Shown piece by piece: positions 33,591 to 43,956 of a stretch of 64,000 bases of DNA; position 1 is the first letter of the stretch, and each line of letters starts with the position of its first letter. The stretch comes from Lytechinus pictus (lineage: Eukaryota; Echinodermata; Echinoidea; Temnopleuroida; Toxopneustidae): assembly GCF_037042905.1 (NCBI RefSeq), contig NW_026974141.1, forward strand, positions 3,588,001-3,652,000, read 5' to 3'. Position numbers and translations under genes: made by a program. A model generated the notes under the pieces. It ran no database searches. It was given only the letters and a program-made list of their open reading frames with translations, and was not told where the DNA came from.

Positions 33591-34736
33591 CAGTGCAGTG
33601 GCGTACCGTGGGTCACGGCTTTGGGGGGGCACCAGCAAAAAATTTGAGTCAATTAGTGAGCGCGCGAAGCACGCTCAGTTGTCAGGTATACTGACCTAAT
33701 AGAGACATTTTAAGGAAGCACTTGCATGTAGTCATTGTAATCATGAATAACATACGCATCTCAGCAATCAAATAATGCGAGCGCGATGCGCGAGCTGGAA
33801 ATTGTTGATATTCAGACCTAAAGAGGGACTTTATAATCGAAAATTTTTGTATATATTGATCCCAAACAGGGAGATCTTAAAGACTATATTTTAGGAATCT
33901 GTTAATAGTATACATATCTCACCATGTAGTCGTCTAATGCGAGTGCCAAGCGCTTGCTGATTTTGTTAGAATTACATTTAAACACATATGAAACACTTGT
34001 AGTCATTGTTATCATGAATAACATAGGCATCTCACTAATCAAATATTGCGAGCGCGAAGCGCGAGCTAAAAAATTAGGAATTTCAAACATGAAGAGGGGC
34101 AATTTAAGGCTTGTTTGTAGGAATTCACTAAGACCATAGGTATTTCACTAACCAAATGATGCGAGCGCGAAGCGCGAGCTGAAAATTTTGGATATTTAGA
34201 TCGGAAAAAGGGACATTTCAAGGACTGATTTTAGGAATTCATGGAGAGCAGACATATCTCACCAATCCATTGAAGCGAACGTAATCACGGACAGGAAATG
34301 TTTTATATTAAGACCTTAACATGGGGCAATCACTTTAAGTAGTCATGAAAAAGAACCATATGTCACTACATAAAACAATAATATATTTGGTGTATATTGA
34401 CTTGAATACGGGAGGTTTTCGTACAACAGGTTTATATATCTCATTAAACAGACAATGCGAGCACCAGGAACAATGAAGTCATGGACCCTAAGCAAATTAT
34501 GTTTCATAAAGTTATGATAAAAATGTTTCCTATGTAAAATAACATAACATCATAACATGATTATAATACAATATACAATTATAATAAATAATAATTTCTT
34601 CTTTCCCACTACGTTCCTCTTCCTTTCTCCCTCTTTTTCTCCTTTTCCCCGTTTTTTTTTTTTTTTTGGTCAGCCGATTGGGGGGGGGGGGCACGTGCCC
34701 CCCCATGCCCCCCCCCCCCCCGTAGTTACGCCACTG
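33591..34736. mobile_element. 1146-bp hAT-like mirror-box element, CAGTGGCGTA ends, 8-bp TSD
   Basis: The left end is CAGTGCAGTGGCGTACCG and the right end TAGTTACGCCACTG. The exact 8-bp repeat CGAGTGAA flanks it (33583-33590 and 34737-34744). The related empty site is at 22213-22220 in element A, where the flanks AGGAGGAAGACGAGT and TAATAAAATAAGG are continuous. Inside are a G-run, boxes in GCGAGCGCGAAGCGCGAGC orientation (for example near 33777, 34048, 34161), a pyrimidine tract (34597-34668) and a G-run before the right end. It is thus an inverted mini-version of the same design with a different terminal sequence. Confidence 0.88.
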
Positions 34737-34804
34737 CGAGTGAATAAAATAAGATGAGGGGAAGACTTGGAAAATAATTTCTAAAATCCGTCATGTCGAG
34801 ATAT

Positions 34805-36165
34805 ACAATTTTCGCTCGCGCTTTGCGCTCGCATTGCCTTTTAGGTGATTTACATATCTTGCTCAATATGGAGCTTAAAATATCAAATTTTGAAGTCAAT
34901 AAACAAAACATATTTCAGCTCGGAAATTGAACTTTTATTATTTTGTTTGATTTACAAATTGATTTTCAAAAAGTGCTATGTACGATTTTCTGTTTTATGG
35001 TCTGAATATTAAAATTTTCTGCTTGCGCTGCGCTCGCAAAATTTGATTGTCAGGTACCTATTATTTTCCTGTATTCCATTTCATTTTATTTCATTTATTT
35101 ATTTATTCAAGTCCATTAAAATACATTGAGCATATAAAAATATCAAAATACATAAAGAAACAAGTAAACAAAGATACATAGTAAGATGCAAGTAAGATTT
35201 TAAAAAAGGCTAAGATTGTATAAGGATAATTACAGTACATGCATAAAAAATGAATATCCCCATTCAGGTCAGATTGCTGTGTAAAAACTTATCAGCTAGC
35301 GCTGCACGCTCGCATTTTGATTGGTGAGTTATGTATATCTCAATATTAATTCTAAATTTAAAATCCCCATTTGATGACAGTTTAACATAAATTTCGGCTC
35401 GCGATTTCCGCTCGCATTGATTGTTGAAAGATATCAACTCATGCATCTTATTCATAATTACAAAAATGCTTTAAAATAATGTCCAGTTTTCAGGCCATAA
35501 TATTAACAGATTTTGCAAAATATCAAAAATTGTCTGTTCGCGCTTAACGCTCGCATTATTAATGTAGGAAACTTTCTAATTACTCATGATTTACAAAACA
35601 TGAACAGAGTGTCCAGAATTTTTCCGCTTGCACTTCGCATCAATTGTTTAGTTATATACTTATCCTTTTCACGATTACAAAAAGTGCTTAGAATTTCCAT
35701 TATTCAGGTAGAAATGTCAAAATTTTCAGCTCGCGGCTCGCGCTTTGCGCGCGCATTTGATAGTTTAAATAGTTTAAACGTCTTCATGGCTAACAAGCAG
35801 CCGTTAACAGATCCCTTTTTCGATCAGATCAAAACGCGTATATTAAAATTAAATAAACAAATTCTGCTCGCATTAAATAGGAAGATTTCCAATTACTCAT
35901 CCTTTTCATGATATACAAAATATGAATAGAGTGTCCTATTTTTAGGTTTAAATCTCGAATTTTTCAGCTCGCGCTTCGCGCTCGCATCAATTATTTAGTT
36001 ATATACTTATCATTTTCCATTCTTCAGGTAAAAATGTCAAAATTTCAGCTCGCGCTTCGCGCTCGCATTATTTGATAGTTGAAATATGTAAGATCTTCAT
36101 TGCTAAGAAGATGCCGTTAACAGATCCGTTTTGTATCAGATCAAAACGCATATAAAAAATTCGCG
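34805..36165. repeat. Mirror-box array of element B
   Basis: Boxes in GCTCGCGCTTCGCGCTCGC orientation lie near 34814, 35018, 35295, 35396, 35538, 35731, 35968 and 36048, many with one or two substitutions (CTTTGCGC, CTGCACGC). Spacers are AT-rich and share phrases with element A such as TTTTCAGG and TGATTACAAAAA. A shorter array (30966-31680) sits inside the 29780-32330 element. Confidence 0.85.
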
Positions 36166-36203
36166 CGAGCACTTTTTAAATAAGGCTTATGATATTATAT
36201 GAA

Positions 36204-36211
36204 TATATATA

Positions 36212-36256
<45 letters not shown>
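36204..36256. repeat. (TA)n microsatellite
   Basis: An almost pure TA run of about 50 bases near the right end of element B. Such runs often grow by slippage; no function is implied. Confidence 0.9.
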
Positions 36257-36259
<3 letters not shown>

Positions 36260-36405
36260 TTAGAAGTGACTATATATTAGGACTACCCCTTCTAAGAAAC
36301 AAACAAAAATTAACTTCGAGCGACCGATCGGGGAAAATGTGGGTGAAAATTTTTTCGGCCCCCCCCCCCCTATTGCCGAAGGCTGGATCCGCCCCTGTGT
36401 AGTGA

Positions 36406-36769
36406 CGAGGGAAAAGCAAAGGAAACTGGGCAGAATGTTAAAGTGGAAGAGAGAAAAAAAAAAAAGGGGAGAAAGCTTAGGATTGAGGGGTCAAGACCCA
36501 GGGGGACTCGGGGAGGGGGGGGGGAGGGGTACTCAGTATAAGTGTATGATACCGGTAAGTATAAACAAAACAATAACATATCAAATTATTTTACATAGTT
36601 CTTTTTCAGCATACATTCATTCTTTTTACATGTTGTCCACATGACATACACTATTTTATATAAAGAGCTCTAGTGATGCCTACTTCATAACATAAATAAA
36701 AAATAATGACCACAGAATGATCGCAGAACATTTTTCTACTATTGATTACATAGACTACACTGTACGATT
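36406..36769. other. Interval between elements B and D; no gene
   Basis: It includes a short purine/G-rich stretch (36440-36530) and AT-rich sequence. From 36716 onwards the sequence is nearly identical to 41255-41308, so the duplicated block reaches beyond the left end of element D. Confidence 0.5.
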
Positions 36770-37323
36770 CAGGGGAGGATCCAGCCTTCGCCAATAGAGA
36801 GAGAGGGGGGGGGGGGGGCGGTGGATTTTTTTTTCAGCCACATTTTACCCGATCGGCCGCTCGAAGTTGATTTTTGTCTATTTTTTGAAGGGGTATTCCT
36901 ATAATAGTAAGCTTTATTCTTATAAATCAACATACATATATAATAATCTCTTAAACCTCATTTTAAAAAGAAATTCGAACGCGAAGCGCGAGCTATTTAT
37001 TTTAAATTTTATGTATTTTGTCCTAGAATTTAAATATTCTGGGCAATATGTTTGTGATTCTAAACAAGATGTGTATCCAACTAAATCATTACTGCGAGCG
37101 CGAAGCTTTGATCTGATAAAAAAAAGGATCTGTTAACTGCTGCTTGCATAATGGAGACGTTACATATTTCAACAATCAAATATTGCGAGCGTGAAGCACG
37201 AGCTGAAATTTTTACATTTCTACCTGAAGAGTGGAAATTCTAAGCACTTTTTGTAATCGTGAAAAGAATACGTGATGATGATGATGGCTTCTTGTAAAGT
37301 GCCGGTATTCGCCTCAGCTGGGC

Positions 37324-39099
37324 CAGCGGCGTAACAGGGGTCGGTGGCCAGGGGGGGCAAGAGCCAAAAATTTCCCGGTCATATTATGGAACAGGCAATG
37401 GCGTCATAAGGCAAACATTTTGAGGGGGCGACATGGCGTATCGGGCAAATATATATATATAAGCGAGCGAGCAAAATTTTTTGACATTTTTATTGCAAAA
37501 ATCAAATTTTGTGATAGATTTTGACATAATGTTAAAAAGATGATATCATATTTCAACCTCCTCTTTCCTTTTTTCTCTCTTTTTTGTACGACACGGTGAT
37601 TCAGAACAGGAATTTTTGTTATGATTGTGAGCATCAGGGCGAAGCTCGTTATGCTCTAGGGGGCCGAGTATGGCGCTTCTGGCAAGAAGTAGCTTAATAT
37701 AGGTCCCGAGCGAGCGAAGCGAGCGAGATAAAAATCACCTTTTCGTGAGAATCTAACATGAAGATAGATTTTAACGTGATATTCAGAAAATATAATACAC
37801 TTTCCTTTCTTTCCTCATTTTTTTTTGTTTGCTTGTAGAACTTTTGGGGGCCATGGTCCAAACTCATCCATATAACAGTGCTTTATGGGTGGGGTCCGTG
37901 GCAGAGCCCCGGAACCTCTTGATATCAAAGCCATTTTAAACCTTACAGATGGCCACTTATTTTAATCAAATTGCGTGTATATTTATATAGCTTTAACACA
38001 ACACATAAATTCAATACAGTTGTGTATCGTAATCATCCAAATATTGTGAGGGGCACACCATAGCAAATGTGGGAAAAATTGTAAAAAGTCGCCAGCGAGC
38101 GAAGCGAGCCAGAAAAAAAATGGCCTGTTAAAATGAAATTCTAATTATGTGATAGATTTTTACATCATTATAGCAAATATCATTTTTTTTTTTTTTCATT
38201 CATCTCATTTCGCTGCCTCCTTCATTTTCTTTTATTTCCCCTTGGCTGTTGAACCACCCCCCGGTACGCCAGTGTGTGTGTATTTGAGTTTTTTGTCAGA
38301 CGTGTATCAATCAGATATGATTATTTACGTCTGGGACCGACCTTTAACGTCACCATCCGAAAGACGTGACCAGGGCTCGAACCTCTGCATCAATTTGTAA
38401 CTTCCCCACAGCTTGGATTACAGGCGCACGCCACAACGCCCAGTGCTTCAACGTAAAGCTTATGATGCAGGAAGGGTCCATATAGGGGCCCGTTATAGAA
38501 CCCATTAAAGGTTACATATGAAGAGCCCCCACTGCACGGGGTCTTGACTCTTGGACAGAGCCTTTGGAGATTTAGCAAGTTTATGATAGACTTTCATACG
38601 ACATTATGCTATATACCATCCATTTTTCTTCCCGCTCGTTATCTCAATCCTCGGCAGCCCGGTAGTGTACGTTATCTTGTCCCTATTCTTTATTTTCCAA
38701 TTTAGATTTTGGCTAATTCCATTCTGCCTTTATTTCCCGCTTTTGTTTGCCTTTTTGTCATCTTTAATTTATTTCCCTGTCTTACTAATCATGCTAATGT
38801 ATTTGTATATCGGGGCGAATTGTTCTTTCTCACTTGTTCTTTTTTCCTTCTTTTTCCCGTTATCTTTCCGTTTTCCCTTTTTTATGTTTTTTCCTAGTTT
38901 TCTTTTCCCTTTTTATATGTTTTTTCTTAGTTTTCTTTTTCCCTTTTCCTTTCCCTTTCCCCTTTTTTCTTTCCTTTCCCTTTCCCTTCCCTCCCCCTTT
39001 TTTTTTCTTTTTCCCGTTTTTTTTATTTTCCCCGGTGAGCTCCGCCAGGGGGGGGGGGGCAGCTTGCCCCCCCCTGCCCCCCCGCCTGTTACGCCACTG
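37324..39099. mobile_element. 1776-bp hAT-like element, exact 8-bp TSD, second mirror-box type
   Basis: Ends are CAGCGGCGTAACAGGGG and CCTGTTACGCCACTG. The exact 8-bp repeat AGCTGGGC flanks it (37316-37323 and 39100-39107), and the empty site is intact in the sister copy at 41849-41856. Inside, the box is GAGCGAGCGAAGCGAGCGAG (37708-37727) with partial forms near 37460 and 38094. A SINE (about 38275-38452) and a ~240-bp pyrimidine tract (about 38800-39040) leading to a G-run and the right end follow. No transposase frame. Confidence 0.88.
38275..38452 (-). mobile_element. SINE with a 7SL (SRP RNA)-like head
   Basis: Read on the minus strand the head contains CTGGGCGTTGTGGCG, then CGCCTGTAATCCAAGCT and GTGGGGAAGTT, which follows the 5' Alu domain of 7SL RNA (GGGCG, GTGGCG, CCTGTAATCC, AGCT, GGGA) over about 45 bases. 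A good B box (GGTTCGAGCCC, 38373-38383) lies downstream. The body then reads CTTTCGGATGGTGACGTTAA, a phrase I recall from SINE bodies of marine invertebrates. The far end is uncertain and no target duplication was found. A tRNA origin for the head is the alternative. Confidence 0.55.
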
Positions 39100-39363
39100 A
39101 GCTGGGCGCTCATGGCGCTTGCTCAAAAATAGGAAATATCTCACAAATTTCAATGTCTTGAAACAGTGCTTAGGATCATCATTCAGTTCAAGTACTGATA
39201 TAACTAAACAATGGATGCGAGGGTGAAAAAATTGAGATGTGCACCTAAAAATGGGAAACTCTATTCATGTTTTGTAAATCATGAAAAGGATAAATATAAA
39301 GGGGGGCACGAGCCGGCTTTGCCCCCCCCCTGGATCCGCCAGTGTCTCCATGGGTAAAGTGAT

Positions 39364-40039
39364 TACCAATTGATTACCAATTGCTGAATGGTCCACATCT
39401 AATGGAATGTCTCTAAATCCTGCCAAATGTGAAAGTATGCAGGTGTGCTTTATGAAAAAGCCACCCGAACCAGCGTTACTAGCAATACACGGCCAGCCAT
39501 TGAAGCAATCTGTGTCTGTCAAATTACTGGGAGTTCATATTCGTAGTGATTTGAAGTGGAATGATCATGTCGACTTCATGATAAAACGTGCCAATGGAAG
39601 GATACATATTATTAGGATCCTAAAAGGACACGGATTGCCAACTGAGGACCTTTGTACTATCTACATGGGCTTCCTCAGACCCCTATTAGAGTACGCTAGC
39701 CCAGTGTGGAATGGAGGACTAACTAAACAACAAGTGAGTCGTCTAGAGAGGGTGCAGAAAAGATCCCTCAAAATAATCTTGGGACCCAATTTCCAGTCAT
39801 ATGATTCTGCTCTCAATGTATTGGACCTCCCCTCTCTTGCAGACAGAAGAAAGGCACTGTGTTTGACTTTTGCCGAAAGACTGATTTCAAATGAGAGGGT
39901 ATCCTATCTTATACCCCCTCCTAAGAACACCAGAACTTTGCGCAAATCAAACACAAGAGAACAATTAAAATGTAGAACTAATAGATTTCGGAACAGTCCC
40001 ATCCCATACTTGATCGACCTCCTGAATTCTCAATCATGA
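39364..40039 (+). pseudogene. LINE reverse transcriptase C-terminal fragment
   Basis: The readable frame gives EWSTSNGMSLNPAKCE, VKLLGVHIRSDLKWNDHV, FLRPLLEYASPVWNGG and LERVQKRSLKIILG, the thumb and connection segments that follow the catalytic RT in Jockey/CR1-type LINEs. The palm domain with the Asp pair is missing because of 5' truncation. The frame is open to the stop at 40037-40039 with no internal lesion, so the insertion is fairly young, but it cannot encode an active enzyme. Confidence 0.88.
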
Positions 40040-41039
40040 CTTAATAATCAACCCACATCTATAGTATGGTATTTCTCTGTCTGCTGCTCTTATCAGTCAA
40101 TTGATTTTTTTTTTAATTTTTAATCATTAGTATGTCACACTATTTGTATAATATGTACTCTATTTCTACTCGCAATTATGAACATTAGTCAGTTATTTTC
40201 ACCATTTGTATACAATCATTATGTTTTTTAGTATTGTAGATGACATAAATATTCTGTTTGACATGCTTATAGAATTAGCCAATTTGTATATAATCAAATA
40301 TCATTTAAAAATATATGATCTTTGAAAATCAGGTATTATTGTATTACACAAGAATTGAACAAATTTTGAAAGGTAACTTTTCTTGCGCATATCATGTGAG
40401 GATATAAATCCATAATCTCTTAAATTTTACAATGTACTTACTAATTGATGGACTCGTATGATCTCTATGTTGTATTCCTTTTCCTTCCTTGCAGCTCCTT
40501 TCTTCCTGTCGTTTGTCTTTCTCTATCCATATTCTCCCTCTCTTTTTTATCCATCTCTCTTCCTCTCTTTTTTTGAAAGTTTGAATTGTAAATACTACTG
40601 CTTTTCTCTGATGTACAAGAACTATATACCGGTAAATGATAATCTGGACCACTATACCAATATGTGTTAAGGATAATATTTTACTTTCAAATTCTTCTTT
40701 GTTTATTCTTACGTAAAATTTCGCAGCCTTACAACTTCATGTTTTCACCTCCTTCATAATGTTTGTACCTTCCATTCTTCTGACTCTCTGCTCCACTCCT
40801 ACCCTTCACTCCCCCCTCTCTCTCTCTATCCCTATCCACCCCCTCTCTCTCTCTATCTGCCTCTCCTCCTTCCCATTTCTCTCTCACAACACAAGTAATT
40901 TTCAATACCATACTTTATCCGTATTATTTATTTTGTAATTATCTGTGTTATTGTTTGAATATTTTTTGTGTATTTATTACCTTGTGAATATATCGCAATT
41001 CGGCCTTAGCCGCGATGATGTATTGATTTTTATTAATAA
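40040..41039. other. LINE 3' UTR, AT-rich with pyrimidine runs
   Basis: Non-coding tail of the truncated LINE. It contains a C/T-rich stretch at about 40770-40890 with (CT)n runs. Nothing else recognised. Confidence 0.5.
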
Positions 41040-41070
41040 ACCATTTATCTATCTATCTATCTATCTAATA

Positions 41071-41308
41071 TTCACATCTTTTGAAAATTCATGACTTTCT
41101 TATTGTTTGTCCGATATTGTTCAAACTTTCACCTATCAACTGAATTGTCTGATTTTTTTTTTCTCTATAATAACAAGTTTTATTTGGGCTGGGTTCCTCT
41201 TTAAGCAAAATGTGCAAGCAATGATGATCTGGGGCCCGTAACACAAAGGTTAGCAATGATCGCAGAACATTTTTCTACTATTGATTACATAGACTACAAT
41301 GTACGATT
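41071..41308. other. MITE fragments between the LINE tail and element C
   Basis: 41080-41205 resembles one arm of the TTAA-type MITEs (CATGACTTTCTTATTG ... CTCTTTAA). 41232-41255 begins GGGGCCCGTAACACAAAGG, a typical MITE terminus, and runs into the block shared with 36716-36769. Confidence 0.5.
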
Positions 41309-43021
41309 CAGGGGCGGATCCAGCCTTCGCCAATAGAGGGGGGGGGGGGGCGGATTTTTTTTTCAGCCACATTTTACCCGATCGGCCGCTCGAAGTTGAT
41401 TTTTGTCTATTTTTGAAGGGGTATTCCTATAATAGTAAGCTTTATTCTTATAAATCAACATACATATATAATAATCTCTAAACTTTAGTTTAAAAAAGAA
41501 ATTCGAGCGCGAAGCGCGAGCTCTTTATTTTGAATTTTATGTATTTTGTCCTAGAATTTGAATATTCTGGGCAATATGTTTGTGATTCTAAACAAGATGT
41601 GTATCCAACTAAATAATTACTGCGAGCGCGAAGCTTTGATCTGATAAAAAAAAGATCTGTTAACTGCTGCTTGCAGTAAGCCATGGAGACGTTACATATT
41701 ACAACAATCAAATATTGCGAGCGTGAAGCGCGAGCTGAAATTTTTTACATTTTTACCTGAAGAATGGAAACTCTAAGCACTTTTTGTAATCGTGAAAAGA
41801 ATACGTGATGATGATGATGGCTTCTTGTAAAGTGCCGGTATCCGCCTCAGCTGGGCGCTCATGGCGCTTGCTCAAAAATAGGAAATATCTCACAAATTTC
41901 AATGTCTTGAAACAGTGCTTAGGATCATCATTCAGTTCAAGTACTGATATAACTAAACAATGGATGCGAGCGTGAAAAATTTGAGATGTGCACCTAAAAA
42001 TGGGAAACTCTATTCATGTTTTGTAAATCATGAAAAGGATAAGTATAATGGAAATCTTCCTTCATTAATAATGCGAGCGCAAAGCGCGAGCAGAAGATTT
42101 TTGATATTGTGATCTGAAACTGGATGATTTAAATAGAGAACAAGCTGCGTATCTGAATAAACATGCGAACGCGTATTTCAGATCACTTTTTACGACCTAG
42201 AATCTGGGCATTCTAAATACCCCTTTTTTATCATGAAAATCAATAAGGCGAGCGCGAGCTTAAAACTGATATTCCGATCTGAAAAAGGGTCAATTTAAGC
42301 TGTTAATAAAACAGCCTAAAATTAGACATTTAAAGCACTTTTCTAAAATGAATAAGATGCCTGAGTTATATTTCAACAATCAATGCGAGCTGAAATCGCG
42401 AGCCGAAAGTTTTGATAAACTGTCAATGGGGATTTTAAGTAGTTTGTTACGGAATTTATATTAATATATACATATCTTACCAATCAAAATGCAAGCACTA
42501 GCTGATACATTTTGTCAATCTGACCTGAATAGGGATATTTTGAGATCTTAATGGAATACAGGAAAATAATAGGTACCTGACAAATCAAATTTTGCGAGTG
42601 TGCAGCGCGAGCAGAAAATGTTAATATTGATTCAAACCATAAAACAGAAGTTTTTACATGCAGGGAACCTTTTAAAAATCAATTTGTAAATCAATCGAAA
42701 TTTTCAATTTCCGAGCTTAAATATGTTTTATACAGTATATTGATTTCAACATTTTATATTTTAACCTCCATATTGAGCAAGAAATGTTAATCACCTATAA
42801 AAGGCAATGCGAGCGCGATGCGCGAGCGAAAATTTCATACAGTGACATGCAAAGATTTTTTTTCAATTATTTTCCAATTCTTCCCTCATCTTATTTTATT
42901 TTCTCGTCTTCCTCCTAATGTTTCCCCTTTTCTTCTTTTTCTCCTCTCTTTTCCCTTCTTTTTCTTTCCCCTGTTTTTGCTCCGCCAATAGGGGAGTCCG
43001 GGCCCCCTGGATCCGCCCATG
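41309..43021. mobile_element. hAT-like mirror-box element C, near complete
   Basis: The left end CAGGGGCGGATCCAGCCTTC and right end GGGCCCCCTGGATCCGCC are inverted hAT-type termini. From left to right it holds a G-run, boxes in GCGAGCGCGAAGCGCGAGC orientation (near 41506, 41622, 41717, 41967, 42072, 42384, 42593 and 42808), a pyrimidine tract (42895-42975) and GCTCCGCCAATAGGGG before the right end. This is the cleanest copy of the design and gives the empty site for the 37324-39099 insertion. Possible duplication: CGATT near both ends, too short to be sure. Confidence 0.8.
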
Positions 43022-43309
43022 CGATTAATCATGAAAATCAAGCGTACGATTAATCGCTACCCTTTGTGTAATACGGGACCCAGCTTCCTCGCCCTCAGGC
43101 TATGTCTTTTTCTCTCCTATTTCTCCCTAGAACTGTTTCTCCTGGAACTTACAATGTACTTCATCTCTCTTTCATTCCGCTCCTCTCCATTCACTCTAAA
43201 AATGAAATATTAAATCAAGGATTGAAAGGTTGGAAGAGCGACAAAAATCAAAATCCATCCATCCAAAATAATGTTATATCCAACCTTGCATAAAGCCGAA
43301 TTAAACAAT
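43022..43309. other. Short interval with no recognised gene
   Basis: Mixed sequence containing CGTACGATTAATCG (43042-43055) and a pyrimidine-rich part at 43085-43200. Frames of about 60 codons lack any domain. Confidence 0.4.
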
Positions 43310-43747
43310 TTAAAGGTCAAATCCACCCCAGGAAAATGCTGACTTGAATAGAGAAAAATCAAACTAGCATAGTGCTGAAATTTTCATCAAAATCGGATGT
43401 AAAATAAGTCATTTTAAAGTTTCGCATATGTTTCACAAAACAGTGATATGCACAACTATAGGTGAGTCAGTCGATGATGTCCATCACTTACTTTTTCTTT
43501 TGTTTTTTATTGTTTGATTATACAATATTTCATTTTTAAAGATTTGACAACAAGGACCAACTTGACTGAACCATTATAATGCTGATTCCACATGTCCAGG
43601 GAGGAATTAATCGTTGTATCACTTGACAATGAGGAGAAAATTAGAATATTTCATATAATAAAATACAAAAGAAAAAGTGAGTGTATGACGTCATAGTCTC
43701 CTCATTTGGATACTAGCCAGGATGTGCATATAACTGTTTTGTGAAAT

Positions 43748-43870
43748 ACATTTTCTTTTCTTAGCAGAAGTATCCGATTAGCATAACAATGCTTGCGTGA
43801 GGAGTGTCTGAATTCCTAAACGATTCGGAATTCACTGACCGAGTTCGACACAGCACAGTACGGACGTCTT
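43748..43870 (+). repeat. Split direct repeat A1
   Basis: Begins ACATTTTCTTTTCTTAGC and ends GTACGGACGTCTT. Identical by eye to A2 at 49216-49338. It contains the internal palindrome CCGATTCGG-like AACGATTCGGAATTC. Confidence 0.9.
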
Positions 43871-43956
43871 TTTATCAACGCTTCTTCCACGTGTTAAACT
43901 CTATAGGCCTTATCGTAATAGATCTACGTTTGGATTCGATGTTAAATATAAAATAA

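Larger units (their letters stand above)
28817..36397. mobile_element. hAT-like mirror-box element B, carrying nested insertions
   Basis: The left end TAGGCGGATCCAGGGGGG and the right end's reverse complement CAGGGGCGGATCCAGCC are related inverted termini. The flanks give 8-bp repeats with one mismatch, TGTAGTCA (28809-28816) and TGTAGTGA (36398-36405). The element's own sequence is what remains after removing the foldback at 28851-33471 and the hAT-like element at 33591-34736: a G-rich end, CCTATTGGCGGAGC, a purine tract (33489-33580), boxes in GCTCGCGCTTCGCGCTCGC orientation (34805-36165), a TA run and the CCTATTGCCGAAGG end. The order matches element A and, in reverse, the copy at 41309-43021. 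Confidence 0.8.
36770..39344. mobile_element. hAT-like mirror-box element D (near-copy of 41309-43021), carrying an insertion
   Basis: The left end CAGGGGAGGATCCAGCCTTC and the right end CCTGGATCCGCCAGTG are inverted hAT-type termini. 36716-37323 and 39108-39300 match 41255-42050 almost base for base, with the 37324-39099 element in between. Boxes lie near 36979, 37095, 37184 and 39219 in GCGAGCGCGAAG orientation. The right half found in the 41309 copy is missing; the G-run end follows directly after AAAAGGATAAATATAAA. No matching target duplication was found. Confidence 0.75.
39345..41070 (+). mobile_element. 5'-truncated LINE with (TCTA)n tail
   Basis: It starts abruptly after the right end of element D within the RT coding region, contains the C-terminal frame described below, a ~1-kb AT-rich 3' UTR, and ends ATTAATAAACCATT then (TATC)n at 41040-41067. 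5' truncation and a microsatellite tail are usual for CR1/Rex1/Jockey-type LINEs. It differs from the LINE at the start of the window in sequence and tail. Confidence 0.8.

Noticed and set aside
38401-38452. Human Alu contamination
   Set aside because: The match to Alu is limited to the 7SL-derived core. The B box, body and flanks are not Alu, and the segment is embedded in native hAT-like sequence.
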